From Myxocyprinus asiaticus (taxonomy: Eukaryota; Chordata; Actinopteri; Cypriniformes; Catostomidae): DNA of 64,000 nt. The position numbers and the translations under genes were made by a program. The stretch covers positions 14,340,281-14,404,280 of the forward strand of contig NC_059373.1 in assembly GCF_019703515.2 (NCBI RefSeq), given 5' to 3'. The notes under the pieces were generated by a model. The model was not told the DNA's origin. It did not search any database and saw nothing but the letters and a program-made list of their open reading frames with translations. This document shows, one piece after another, positions 36,257-48,054 of the stretch. How positions within the stretch are numbered: the first letter of the stretch is position 1; every line of letters begins with the position of its first letter.

Positions 36257-36560
36257 ATTGATCGTTCACCCCAAAATGAAAATTCTGTCATCATTCACTA
36301 ACCCTTATTCTGTTCCAAACCAGTATGACTGACTTACTTTCTTCCATGGAGTACAGAAGATGATGTTAGGCAGAATGTTAGCCTCAGTCACCATTAACTT
36401 TCATTGTATGAAAAAAAAAAAAAAAAAGTGAATGGTGTCTGAGATTTATATTGTTCCAAACACCTCATTTATGTGCTACGGAAGAAAGCCATATGGGTTT
36501 AGAACAACATGAGGGTAAGTAAATGATGATATCATTTTTATATTTGGGTAAGCTACCCCT
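36257..36560. mobile_element. TTAA-flanked MITE, same family as 22851-23088
   Basis: TTAA (36253-36256), then ATTGATCGTTCACCCCAAAA; the right end is GGGTAAGCTACCCC then TTAA (36561-36564). The internal AAAATTCTGTCATCATTCACT is the family core. More diverged than the 22851 copy. Confidence 0.75.
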
Positions 36561-36564
36561 TTAA

Positions 36565-37308
36565 GGAGTTGTATTGTGTCTATCCACACAACTTCCAGCA
36601 CAATAAAATCACAAGGATGGCCCATCTCAGATGAGAAAGATTTATTCCCAGGAGAAAAGAGACAATTTAAACTGGAGCCTTGTATAGGCTGGGAAGAAGC
36701 AATTGTGTTGGGAAGAGTATCAAATAATGAAAGGAGCAGGAGTAGAGTGCCAAATAAACATTCCATAATTGACTCTTAATGGATAGCAAAATCAGAGAGA
36801 GTGGAAAACTTGATAAAAGCGAGCTACTCCATTAATAAACAGAAATGCTGTCAGTGTGGAAGCACAAAGCAAGTTTGCTGTTGCCCATCAGGACTGTGTT
36901 AATCAAGGTGTTGTGTAAAGGGAGTTCATATAGGTCCACAATGCACTGTATTATAGAAAAATTGAAGGATATAGGTAAGGGATAAATACTTTAGGTGATA
37001 TCTGAAGTGCAAATGTGTACCCGGCATGTACATATTATTGTGTGTACTGTATGTGTGGTCAGTGCAACTGCCCACCCTCCCCACACACATAAACACCAGC
37101 TGTTCACTAAGCCCCACCCGACTCCAGATGCTGCTCTTATACAACTTCATTTTGTAATTGGTCAGCATTAAAATGAGCTTCTGCACATGGGCCAGCACAC
37201 ACACCTATCCAAATGAGGGCATACCATAAACTTCTATTGCTTTTACATCAAGGTCATTATAATTACTACAGACTAACCCTAAACCAAACCCTAAACCTAA
37301 GCCAAAGA
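36565..37308. other. Intron, no recognised element
   Basis: No element recognised before the TA/CA microsatellite. Confidence 0.4.
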
Positions 37309-37342
<34 letters not shown>

Positions 37343-37403
37343 ATACACACACACACACACACACATATACATACATACACACACAAACACACACACACAC
37401 ATA
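37309..37403. repeat. (TA)n(CA)n compound microsatellite
   Basis: TA repeats to about 37332, then CA/CATA repeats to the 5' end of the LINE. CA repeats also follow the LINE (40802-40811). Confidence 0.95.
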
Positions 37404-40400
37404 CTGACTCAAGATGGCACCGAGTATGGCTGCTGCGTTGCGAGCTCCGACACAACATAGTAATGTTTTGTTTGTTTTGTTCACAATTCTTATGTTTTTT
37501 GTCTCGGATGTTCTCTGCCTTATTGTCAACGACAGACAAACACTTTTGGACATTGGTTCAGCAATCTCACACCGTAAACCGGACTTCACATTCCTCAATG
37601 CCGACCCGCTGTTTACAAACACGCAAGCGGAGCCCTTTGTCTGGGCAGCACAGCCGCGGAAACGCAGGAGGAAAAGGGGAAACAGAGCCGGCGTTCTCAT
37701 CAGAGTAAGACGCCGCGCAAATCGACCCCCGCTACCCACTATTCTACTGGCAAATGTTCAGTCTCTGGATAACAAGCTCTGCGAGCTGAAAGCGCGGATC
37801 TCTTTCCAACGAGATACAAGGGACTGCTGCATTATCTGCCTAACAGAAACTTGGATGTCTGCGGAGATTCCAGACTCCGCCATTGAACCCGCGGGGTTCT
37901 CCGTGCACCGAGTGGACAGAGCGAAAGACCTCTCAGGTAAAAGCAGAGGTGGTGGTGTATGTTTTATGATCAACAAATCCTGGTGTGATCAGAGGAACGT
38001 ACATTCTATCAAGTCTTTCTGCTCTCCTGATCATGGAATTTCTTATGCTTCTGTGTCGACCATTCTGGCTACTGAGGGAATTCACAGCGGTCATTATCAC
38101 AGCTGTGTACATCCCCCCACAAGCCGACACAGACCGGGCACTCAAGGAACTGTATGGGATTATAAGTGAGCAGGAAACCGCGCACCCTGAGGCCGTGTTC
38201 ATTGTGACCGGGGACTTTAATAAAGCCAGTTTAAAATCAGTCGCACCAAAATATCACCAGCACATTAGTTTCAACACACGAGGGGACCGGGTTTTGGACC
38301 ATTGCTACTCTCCGTTCCAGGATGGCTACAAATCCCTCCCCTGCCCACCATTTGGCAAATTGGACCACTCTTCCATTCTGCTTCTGCCCGCTTACAGGCA
38401 GAAATTGAAACAGGAAGCACCCACCCTCAGAATGATCCAGTGCTGGTCGGACCAATCAGATTCTACGCTACAAGACTGTTTTGATCACACGGACTGGGAG
38501 ATGTTCCGGTCCACCTCTGATGGCGACATCGAGCTTTACGCTGATAGCGTAATATGTTTCATCAGAACGTGCGTAGAGGACGTCGTTCCGACCAGAACTG
38601 TACGAATCTATCGGAATCAGAAGCCATGGATAAATAGCGATGTTCGCGCGGCACTTAATGTGCGGACCTCCGCTTTTAATTCCGGGAACATGGAGGAGCA
38701 TAAACAAGCCAGTTATGCCCTATCAGAACCGCAAAACGCCAGTACAGGAGTAAGATTGAAGGACAGTTTAACACCACCAACTCTAGAAGCATGTGGCAGG
38801 CAATTAACATCATCACGGACTTTAAAGGGAATAAAAACTCCGCCATGAACACCGCTGCCTCTCTACCGGATGAGCTAAATACTTTTTATGCTCGTTTCGA
38901 GGGAAATAACACCGCCCTCGCGGAGAGAGCTCTCGCGGCTGAAGCTACAGAGGTTAGTTCACTCTCCGTCTCTGCAGCGGATGTAACCCGATCCTTCCGA
39001 CGGGTGAATATCCGTAAAGCCGCTGGCCCAGACGGCATTCTGGGCCGTGTCATCAGAGCGTGCGTGAACCAGCTGGCTGGTGTTTTTACGGACATTTTCA
39101 ACCTTTCCCTCTCTTTGTCTGTAGTGCCCACATGCTTTAAAACATCCACCATTGTGCCTGTTCCAAAACAATCAAAAATAACTTGTTTAAATGACTGGCG
39201 TCCTGTTGCTCTGACCGCCATCATCAGCAAATGTTTTGAGAGACTAATCAGAGATTACATCTGCTCTGTATTGCCACTCTCTCTTGACCCGCTGCAGTTT
39301 GCTTACCGCAACAACCGCTCCACTGATGATGCCATTGCATCTACAATACACACTGCTCTCTCCCACCTGGAAAAAAGGAACACTTATGTGAGAATGCTGT
39401 TTGTAGACTACAGCTCAGCATTCAACACCATAGTGCCCTCCAAGCTAGATGAGAAACTCCGGGCTCTGGGCTTAAACAGCTCGTTGTGCAGCTGGATCCT
39501 GGACTTCCTGTCAAGCAGACGCCAGGTGGTTAGAATAGGCAGCAACATCTCCTCATCACTGACCCTCAACACTGGAGCCCCACAGGGCTGTGTTCTCAGC
39601 CCACTCCTGTATTCCCTGTACACACATGACTGTGTGGCAACACATAGCTCCAATGCCATCATTAAGTTTGCTGATGACACGACGGTGGTAGGTCTGATCA
39701 CTGACAATGATGAAACAGCCTACAGAGAGGAGGTACACACTCTGACACACTGGTGTCAGGAGCACAACCTCTCCCTCAATGTCAGTAAGACAAAGGAGCT
39801 TGTGGTGGACTTCAGGAGAAAAGACAGAGAACACAGTCCCATCACCATCAATGGAGCACCAGTGGAGAGAGTCAGCAGCTTCAAGTTCCTGGGTGTCCAC
39901 ATCACTGAGGAACTCACATGGTCCATCCACACTGAAGTCGTTGTGAAGAAGGCTCATCAGCGCCTCTTCTTCCTGAGACGGCTGAGGAAGTTTGGAATGA
40001 ACCGCCACATCCTCACACGGTTCTACACCTGCACTGTAGAGAGCATCCTGACTGGCTGCATCTCCACCTGGTATGGCAATAGCACAGCCCACAACCGCAA
40101 AGCACTGCAAAGGGTGGTGCGAACTGCCAGACACATCATCGGAGGTGAGCTTCCCTCCCTCTAGGACATATATACCAGGCGGTGTGTGAAAAAAGCTCGG
40201 AGGATCATCAGAGACTCCAGCCACCCGAGCCATGGGCTGTTCTCACGGCTACCATCAGGTAGGCGGTATCGCAGCATCAGGACCCGCACCAGCCGACTCC
40301 ATGATAGCTTCTTCCCCCAAGCAATCAGACTTTTGAACTCTTGATCTCCCACGATCAAAATACATCAGCACTGCACTTTATTACCCTTACTCTTATATCT

Positions 40401-40802
40401 CACACCGGACTGTCATAAATTATATTATTATTATATTATGTTCTCTCTTAACAACTGACTATCAACCGACAGCCTGAATGTCAATACAATACAATACTGT
40501 ACATTCTATATATATATACTTTTTTATATATTTTTATTTTTTATTTTTATTGATTATTGTGTATATATAGTGCATATTGTATACTGTACAGTGTATGTTA
40601 TTATTTGTATACTGTTGAGTGTAATTATGTGTATATCAGATGTTTAAATTGTGTTGTGTTAATTTGATGTTATTGTAAATTGGTATATGTCTCATCACTG
40701 TCACGACTGCTATGTTGATCAGAACTGCACCCAAGAATTTCACACACCATTGCACTTGTGTATATGGCTGTGTGACAATAAAGTGATTTGATTTTGATTT
40801 TG
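37402..40802 (+). mobile_element. Nearly full-length LINE (jockey superfamily)
   Basis: The element carries one long, lightly damaged endonuclease-reverse transcriptase frame and a 3' UTR of about 460 bp ending AATAAAGTGATTTGATTTTG. Its 5' end (TGACTCAAGATGGCACCGAG) abuts a CA microsatellite, and CA repeats follow the 3' end, so it probably inserted into such a repeat. Rex1/Babar or L2-like clade is my guess. Confidence 0.88.
37414..40341 (+). pseudogene. LINE endonuclease-reverse transcriptase, frameshifted
   Basis: The N-terminal frame from 37414 contains the APE endonuclease: LLANVQSLDNKLCEL, then CLTETWMSAEIPDSAI and RGGGVCF. A frameshift near 38030 moves it to the frame with TAVYIPPQAD, VTGDFNKA and LDHSSILL. 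A second shift near 38730 leads to [66 protein letters not shown] (FADD at about 39667) and FKFLGVHI. An in-frame TAG at 40162-40164 (SL-stop-DIYTRR, likely a CAG to TAG change) precedes a C-terminal tail to 40341. With only three visible lesions it is a fairly young dead copy. Confidence 0.9.
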
Positions 40803-40811
40803 ACACACACA

Positions 40812-42587
40812 CACTGGCAGCCAAAAGTTTTGAATAATTTAGCTGTTTCGGAAGGAAATTGGTACTTTAATTCACCAAAGTGCCATTTAACTGATCACAA
40901 AATATAGTCAGGACATTACTGATGTAAAAAACAGCACCATCACTATTTGAAAAAAAGTTATTTTTTATCAAATCTAGACAGGCCCCATTTCCAGGAGCCA
41001 ACACTTTATCCTTGAGTAATCATGCTAAATTGCTAATTTGGTATTAGAAAATCACTTGCCATTATATCAAACACAGCTGAAAGCTATTTGGTCCATTAAA
41101 TGAAGCTTAAAATTGCAATATGTAACAATTTTCATGTAATATTCGCCTTTTTTTTGCCAATGTGTGAACGGCATATAACGCAACTTAAAAAATGAGCCCT
41201 TCCCAGACTTCCTAGGTTGTCTATTAAAGCCTGTAGACTGATTTTCATGCGAAGGGAGTGGGTCAATTTTGCCGGGAAAATCCAAAGGATGTGACGTTTA
41301 TGCACGCTCCCAAGAGCCTTGCCTCAGTGCTTCTCTTCCGTTATTCAACAGCGACAACAAATGGAATCTAGCAAACATCCAGCTCCCAGCACAAAACTGA
41401 CTCCTACACAAACTCAGAGTAAGCCAAAAAAAAAAAAAAAAAAAAAACATTAGCTACTGAATCCCATCTGGCTAAGCGGGAACGTGATCGCGGTCAACTA
41501 GAGTGAACATTGGCAGGGCATTTGATTCCTGGAGGGACCTTCATTTGGTTTTGGGGATCAAAACCGACCCTGAATTGGCATTCTTCTTATTGGACAGGTA
41601 AGTTTACATAATTGCAAAGCATGTGAAATATAGTGCCATAAGGATTGATCTGTGTAATTTTAGCTAAACTACAATAACACATGAAATGAATGCTAGATAA
41701 TGCAAAAAGACCCATTCATTAGAGTAACATAACTTGGTTATACAGAAAATAGATACAATCTATTCTTATAAAACAATAGTGCATCGATATATATCAAAAT
41801 GACAGTTGTGATGGAATCACATCAATACTGAATTGTGTCAACATATTTATAATGTACATTCTATTTCATAAAGAGCTACTGTCATCATCCACCAAATTTA
41901 GCTTACAGCTATAGATAATGCTGGCTAGCTAGCTAACGCCGACATTGACTGCATTTATACAATAGCCTATGTATCATGCAAAGAAAAGTGATTACTTCAA
42001 ACTACAGTCTCGCATAGCCAGACCTATATCCACACTTTGTTTTAGCCCTGTTCCAGCACTGGAGAGTCAAATATAATATACAGTCTCAAAGTTTGTAGTA
42101 AAACAACCATAACTGTGTACTCAGGGGTGCAGGCTTTATGGGAAGAATTGCAAAGAAAAAGCCACTTTTGAAACAGAAATACAAAAAGAAAAGGTTAGAG
42201 TGGGCAAAGAAACACAGACATTGGACAAAAGATAATTGGAAAAGAGTGTTATGGATCTTAACCCCATTGAGCTTTTGTGGGATCAGCTAGACTGTAAGGT
42301 GCGTGAGAAGTGCCCGACAAGACAGCCACATCTATGGCAAGTGCTACAGGAAGTGTGGGGTGAAATGTCACCTGAGAGCTGACAGCTAGATTGCCAAGGA
42401 TCTGCAAAGCTGTCATTGCTGCACGTGGAGGATTTTATAATGAGAACTCTTTGAAGTAGTTTAAGACATTATTAATGTCCTATCTATATATTGTGGTCAG
42501 TTTAATGCCGCTTTGGTGAATAAAAGTACACGTTTCTTTCCATAAGAGCAAAATCTGAACATTATTCCAAACTTTTGGCTGCCAGTG
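40812..42587 (+). mobile_element. Composite Tc1-like element (copy B) with an embedded repeat
   Basis: The outer ends CACTGGCAGCCAAAAGTTTTG and CCAAACTTTTGGCTGCCAGTG match copy A at 12092-13303. TA follows the right end; the left end is preceded by CA repeats, not TA. The left part runs to about 41106 and the right part resumes near 42119 (TACTCAGGGGTGCAGGCTTT). Between them is an unrelated sequence. The transposase remnant has the same kind of core deletion as copy A, joined at ATCTTAACCCC (about 42255). Confidence 0.85.
41111..42118. mobile_element. TTAA-type repeat inside Tc1 copy B
   Basis: Begins at TTAA (41107-41110) with AATTGCAATATGTAACAATTT, a cyprinid repeat end I recognise. Its right end lacks the matching terminus and TTAA and passes straight into Tc1 sequence, so both elements lost sequence at the junction. 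No coding potential. Confidence 0.55.
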
Positions 42588-42596
42588 TATAACCAA

Positions 42597-42628
42597 AAAT
42601 AAAAAAATAAATAAATAAATAAATAAAA

Positions 42629-42676
<48 letters not shown>
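42597..42676. repeat. (AAAT)n(TA)n microsatellite
   Basis: AAAT-type repeats followed by about 22 TA repeats, just past the Tc1 right end. Confidence 0.95.
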
Positions 42677-42679
<3 letters not shown>

Positions 42680-43456
42680 AAACGTACTTTATGAATCCCT
42701 GAATGCCACCATAGTATGAAGGTATAATTATGTTTAATGTCTGTGATTTCCTTTATGAACACAATTTTGCAGTTTTTTTCAGTAAACCATACCATGTTTA
42801 CTGACTTTGACCAATTACACTCTATTCAGATATTAATTTCTCTCTCTTTATTGTAGTCTAACCTATCAGAACAATGGCAATTTCACCTGAGAGAAATTAC
42901 TATAATCTCCAATTATGCGAACATTTAGCATTCAAATTTAAAAGATAAAGAAGTGGACCAAAAAGACTATCTGATGATTTGCATTTTTGTAGTTGCATTG
43001 TTTAGCACTAAGCCATTCTGAAAGGATCTCAACTAATGGTGAAAAATCTTTTTTAATGACACTCATGGGATAGTACCATTAGGAATCCGCTTATCAAACA
43101 GGGGGGAAAAAAAATTGTCAACACATGGACCACTACACCCAATCTAATTAAAGAGGCCAGGAACTCCATTTAATCCCGAGCAGTATAGAACAACGCATCA
43201 GTTACTTGTGGCAAAAGCAATGAAACTGAAGCATTAAGATGAACATAAGCTGCTTTATCACAACCCCATTTGACTCAAAAAAGGGACCATTCAACTCAAA
43301 TCAACCCAAGATGAGTGAAAACATCTGCTGCAGTATTACTGGGATTGGACGGTGTCTTTAAATCCAATCTCTACCAAAATTACTTGATGTTAAAGGGCAT
43401 TACAACTGCTCAGACATTAAACAATATGCATACACTGTAAAACTGACAATGCTTAT
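42680..43456. other. Intron, no recognised element
   Basis: No element or exon seen. Confidence 0.4.
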
Positions 43457-44003
43457 GCTGCGTTCCATTCAAAATAGGATGTGGATACTGCTACTTGATT
43501 TCTCTGACTTCTGACCACACAGTGTTCTGTTGTCTAAAGCTCGAAGGTTGGTGTTTTTTGCCGGTTCTCAGTTATCTTCTCAAGAGAGTCTTTGCAAATG
43601 TTAAATAGGTTGTATCAGGGAAGGATGAGAAATATGACAGGTTAAATACATGTCAAACGTCACCTGCCTTTCGTAGCATACATGTGCACAATGCCAATGC
43701 TACTTTAGATACGGTTCAAATAACGTGTATACCAAGCAACAATAACATTATCTAGTTCTGTTAGTCCAACTTCATAAAAAACGGACCGTTTACGTGACAT
43801 TTTTAAAAGAAATGTAGTTCAGTTTGACTGAAATCTAAAGTGCATGTAAACAGACTGGTTAAATGTAAATGTTTAACATTAACCGTGTCTCCCTAGATGC
43901 TGCCAGTAGGGTTTAAAACTTTCCATCAAGTTGGAAATCCGACTTTAAATGGTGTTCTATTGCACTTCCAAATTTTTCAACTTTCCAAGTGAAATGGAAC
44001 ACA
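43457..44003. mobile_element. Possible MITE with TGCGTTCCATTC ends
   Basis: GCTGCGTTCCATTCAAAATAG on the left and GAAATGGAACACAAC on the right are imperfectly inverted. About 245 bp upstream of the FN3-1 exon donor. Confidence 0.4.
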
Positions 44004-44248
44004 ACTTTAAAGAGATTTACATGTATGTGACATGTTCCAGGACTAACATTCCTTGTTAGTTGGTAAACATTCCTATCAACCAATTATCGCCCACCAATTT
44101 GAGAGGAAATATGTTGCAGGAACAACAAAATCAATTCAATTATGTTGTGAATTGTACAACAGGATACAACAGTTGACAGTACTGAATATTTTTTTGTAAG
44201 GTAAATAATAATTGACAGTAGTTTGCTATGACTGTATAAAGAGTGTAC

Positions 44249-44596
44249 CTGGGAGGCTGGTGGAAATGTTGACTTGAGTGTAGAACCTTTTATTGGGCAG
44301 CAACTCCGAGACGCCATTGCGGGCTTCAACGCTGAAGGAATAGTTGGAGTTGGGAAGCAGGTTCACCACAGTGACCGTGCGCTCCATAAGGCTGTTCTGC
44401 TGGGGTACGAAGCCCACACTGGCCCCACAGGGCTCACACTGCACCTGGGGGGCCCGCGGGGGGCCAACACATCGCCGACAGCCTATGGTGTAGGTAAGAT
44501 CTACTCGGCCTCCAGAGTCATTTGGTGGGGCCCATTCCAGAATGAGTGTGGATTGTTTAAGGGTGTAAACCAGATCACGAGGTGGAGAAGGGGGGC
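44249..44596 (-). CDS. epha7: EphA receptor exon: first fibronectin type III domain
   Basis: The exon has 116 codons and encodes the complete first FN3 domain. The translation begins (R)PPSPPRDLVYTL and contains ILEWAPPNDSGGR, two Cys pairs (GCRRC and CEPCG), the VPQQ strand, the NYSFSVEARNGVSEL strand that is highly characteristic of Eph receptors, and ends VNISTSLP. The acceptor is TGCTCGCAG before GCCCC and the donor is CTCCCAG followed by GTACAC. Phases match both neighbours. Against the EphA7 domain I remember, there are about four extra residues between the two Cys pairs (VGPPRAPQVQ region). An intron of about 27.9 kb separates it from the next exon. The domain is part of the extracellular stalk. 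It is more diverged from mammalian EphA7 than the second FN3 domain is. Confidence 0.93.
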
Positions 44597-44699
44597 CTGC
44601 GAGCACAAGAGAAAAACAATGCACAAACATTTGAGACCTTTAAAAAAAAAAATCATGCAAAAACAAAAATTCAATCTTCATTTATTCAACCTAAAAATT

Positions 44700-44876
44700 A
44701 GATATTAAGCAGAATGTAAGCCTTAGTCACTATGCATGTCATAGGATGAAAAAAGATGCAAGTGTATAGTGACTGAGGCTGTCATTCTGCATTACATCTC
44801 CTTTTGTGTTATATGGAAGAAACAAAGTCATATGTGGTTGGGACAACATAAGGGTGAGTTAATAATGACAGTGCCT
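44700..44876. mobile_element. Decayed copy of the TTAA MITE family
   Basis: Contains GCCTTAGTCACTATGCATG, AGTGACTGAGGCTGTCATTC and ACAACATAAGGGTGAGTTAA, in the order of the 22851 family. The ends have been lost. Confidence 0.5.
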
Positions 44877-45564
44877 TTAATAAAATAAAAATAAAAGTTA
44901 ACATACCATCCAAAAACTTGATTTATAAGCATAAAGTAAATGCAATCTGAACAATATACCCTAATTAACAACATCCTAATTACTGTGATTCTTTTTAATA
45001 ATTTAACCCAATTAGCTACAACTGGGTGAAGCGTAACAGCTTCAGGCTTATAGTCAGTTGAGAGGAAACAAACACAAGGCACAGAAGAGAGTTATGGGAA
45101 AGAAGGATCGTGGAGATCTGAAGGCATTTGGCAGAGGAGCACAGCTCACACACACAAACAGGCATTTAATACATCAATACAAAGGATGAGGAAAAGTTGC
45201 ATCATGTACATTTGCAGACATGTTATTTGCTACTCGATTCAAATCTGCAGAATTCAAATGCACGTCTGTAATTCATAAAACTGTAACCATTTCTCGCCCT
45301 TTCTGTGGTGTACAATTTGTTTATATTCATTATAATTGCTTTTAGAGAGAAGTCTGAATAAATTGTTTTCATTATACCTTAAGATTAAAACCTACTTTTC
45401 AACAGAGATCTGGCCAAAATGGCAGCATACAACATTAAAACAATAAAACACAACATTAAACACTGAAACTGGCAAAAATATCTGCTTAAATTTTTTTAAA
45501 CAAAAAGGTAAAATGTAAAGATTTTTTGCCACTTTAATAATAGTGTACTACTCACTGCTTTCTT
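44877..45564. other. Intron, no recognised element
   Basis: No element seen. Confidence 0.4.
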
Positions 45565-45871
45565 GGTAACACTTTACAATAAGGTTGTATTTGTTATGTT
45601 AACATAAGAGTTAACATGGAGTAACAATGAACAATACTTTTACAGCATTGGTTAAATGTTCATTTCTACATATATGAATGCATTTATTACATTAGAAGTT
45701 GTATACATTAATATTAGTTAATTGAATATAAATTAGAGAACGAAAACAAAATAACAGCACTTTGAAAAATTAACATTAAGATTAATAAATGGTGTAAAAA
45801 TCACTGTTCATTCATTATACCTAATGCATAAGCAACAGTCAACAAATAGAATCATATTGTAAAGTGTTACC
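45565..45871. mobile_element. MITE with GGTAACACTTTACAAT ends (hAT-like)
   Basis: The left end GGTAACACTTTACAATAAGG and the reverse complement of the right end GGTAACACTTTACAATATGA agree almost perfectly. Flanks GCTTTCTT and GCTTGGTT could be a mutated 8-bp duplication. Confidence 0.75.
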
Positions 45872-46674
45872 GCTTGGTTTTACACATTTTACCATAGTTA
45901 AATCCACCGGATAGAATTTCTCACATTTCCCCCCAAATTAGTACAGAAAACACAGAGTCCATGTAGGCAAAAACTTCAAAATAACAATCTAGAAAAAAAA
46001 AAAAAGTCTGGAAAAAAGAAGAGGTCCCTGAAAAGCTATTCATTTCATATTAAGATCAAGGAGCTTAAAATGACTGTACAAAACTGCAAGGGTGAGTTGT
46101 CATAATGGCATTCACAATGACTTCCATAGAAACCATGGCTGATTTATAGAGTGGGCAGAATGAATGTGTGTAATCTGATAGAGCGACAGATATAAGAGAA
46201 AAGGAGAGAGAGAGAGAGATCAGAGGCGTTAATTGCAGCTGTCCTGTAGCGCAGGACTTTTCTGTTGTCTCGAGGAGGAGCAGGAGCCCTGCGTCTCTAA
46301 TGCCGTTGGTCAAACAAGAATCTGGCGGCAGCAGGGAGCCATTTAAATGTCACCAGGGCTTTAAGCTGCCCAACATCAGCTTGGGACGAAAGCACTACAG
46401 CTGCTTCCTGCTGCCCTTAAACACACAAATACACACACAGTGCTCTAATGGGCTCAATATGTTTTAATGAGAGCACCATCCAATGTAAGAGGGGAAGTTT
46501 GTTTTTCCTTTTTTTCTTTTTTTTTTTTTTTAAGACAGATTACGACAACTGTTCAGAGTTTGTCTGTAAACTGGACATCACAAAGGAAAAAACAAAAAAA
46601 CAAAAGAGTGTTTATTGTTTGTACTTAGTTTATACTTATTTTTTAATAATACTATTATTACTAATTTCAAAATA
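45872..46674. other. Intron, no recognised element
   Basis: Nothing recognised apart from a T run at about 46510-46531. Confidence 0.4.
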
Positions 46675-47413
46675 ATAGGAAAGTCCTCAAAACTATGAAC
46701 TAAAACAAAAGTATGGGAATTATGCCATGACCAAAAATGTTCAAAGGTTCTTACATTATATTATTAGATATTCCAATATCATATGTTGTAGTTGTTTTTT
46801 GTTTTTTTAAGTAGCCACCATTTGGCTAGATTACAGCTCTGCACACGCTGCACATTCTATCAACCAACTTCATGTGGTACCTACACTAAAAAAAAAAAAA
46901 GTTATGTCAAGTAACCTAAAAATATGATTCATGTGGTCACATCTAACTTAACTGGTTTTATGGAGTCAAAAATATTATTTCACATGACTACATCAGGTTA
47001 CATCGACAGTAAATATTTAAAAGTTAATTTTAAGGGTTAGATCAAGTAGAAATAGATCCTTGAGGTAGCAATTGCATGATACCATTTTTTTCCCAGAGTA
47101 CTTGGAATGCTTTTGAAACATTATTGGAGTTCCCTTGTATGCTGGACATATTTTGTCTGCTTTTCCTTCATTATCTGTTCCAACTTATCAATTTCAATAA
47201 AATCTTAAATTTTTTTTTTTTTTAGTTTTGTAACAAAACTCATACGAAGGGATGACATTTTATTATTATTATTATTATTTTTTTTACAAAACTATTTTCA
47301 AGCAATAAAGCTTTAGGTTTTAGATCAATAAGATCACAGGAAACCAATTCAGTTAGGTGTGTCAAAACTTAAGACTGGTATTGTATGTGTCCCCAAATTT
47401 TAGACTTGTAGTG
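46675..47413 (-). mobile_element. Tc1-like fragment with a nested insertion
   Basis: On the plus strand, AGTAGCCACCATTTGGCTAGA (46812) and TGGAATGCTTTTGAAAC (47103) belong to the start of a Tc1 transposase on the minus strand. Between them (about 46884-47096) lies a foreign segment bounded by A and T runs. The right end CCCCAAATTTTAGACTTGTAG then TGTA is a Tc1 terminus. A second, similar terminus occurs just before it. Confidence 0.6.
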
Positions 47414-47415
47414 TA

Positions 47416-48007
47416 CACTATGTTTAATTCCTCCATCACTAACATGTATGCCCATCCAATATAGTTTAACGTGGGAATAGTCAGAGTCATATAGTGGTTA
47501 TCACACATGCTTCAGCCACATTACACCACTGTGCCATGTTGTATCCCGATTCAGTTTCCTCATCTTCTCCCAAATATATTCTCTTTCTCCACTGTTGCCA
47601 TCAATAAAATGGGAACAATCCCCCCCCCCATAAACAAATAAAGAAATATAAAATCAACTGAATTGCTTCATCATAAGAATTTATACTGTTTCTGAAATAA
47701 ATGTGTGACCGTGAATTAATAAGAATGCTTGAATACAAGCCCCAATACCACAACGCTTGCCACACAAAGGTGTGGTAACCAAGTCAAGGTATGAAATGTT
47801 AATATCAAAAGCTGATCATAACTGAAGCAGCCCTGCATGTCTGAGCACTTGATTGTTCTGTGGTACATTAATTTATTAATTTTGCATTTTGAAGTTGAAT
47901 GTATGAGTCTCTTGTCTCATAAATGTGGTGGATGATAATGAATGTGTAGCACACATGCCCGAGCCGAGTGTGTGCAAACAGAATAATTAAATGTGAGTAC
48001 GTGACGG

Positions 48008-48054
<47 letters not shown>

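Noticed and set aside
37265..37303. CCCTAAA-like telomeric motif
   Set aside because: Only a few irregular copies beside a microsatellite, inside a gene intron; not a telomere.
44274..44708. 144-residue plus-strand open frame
   Set aside because: It is the antisense shadow of the FN3-1 exon.
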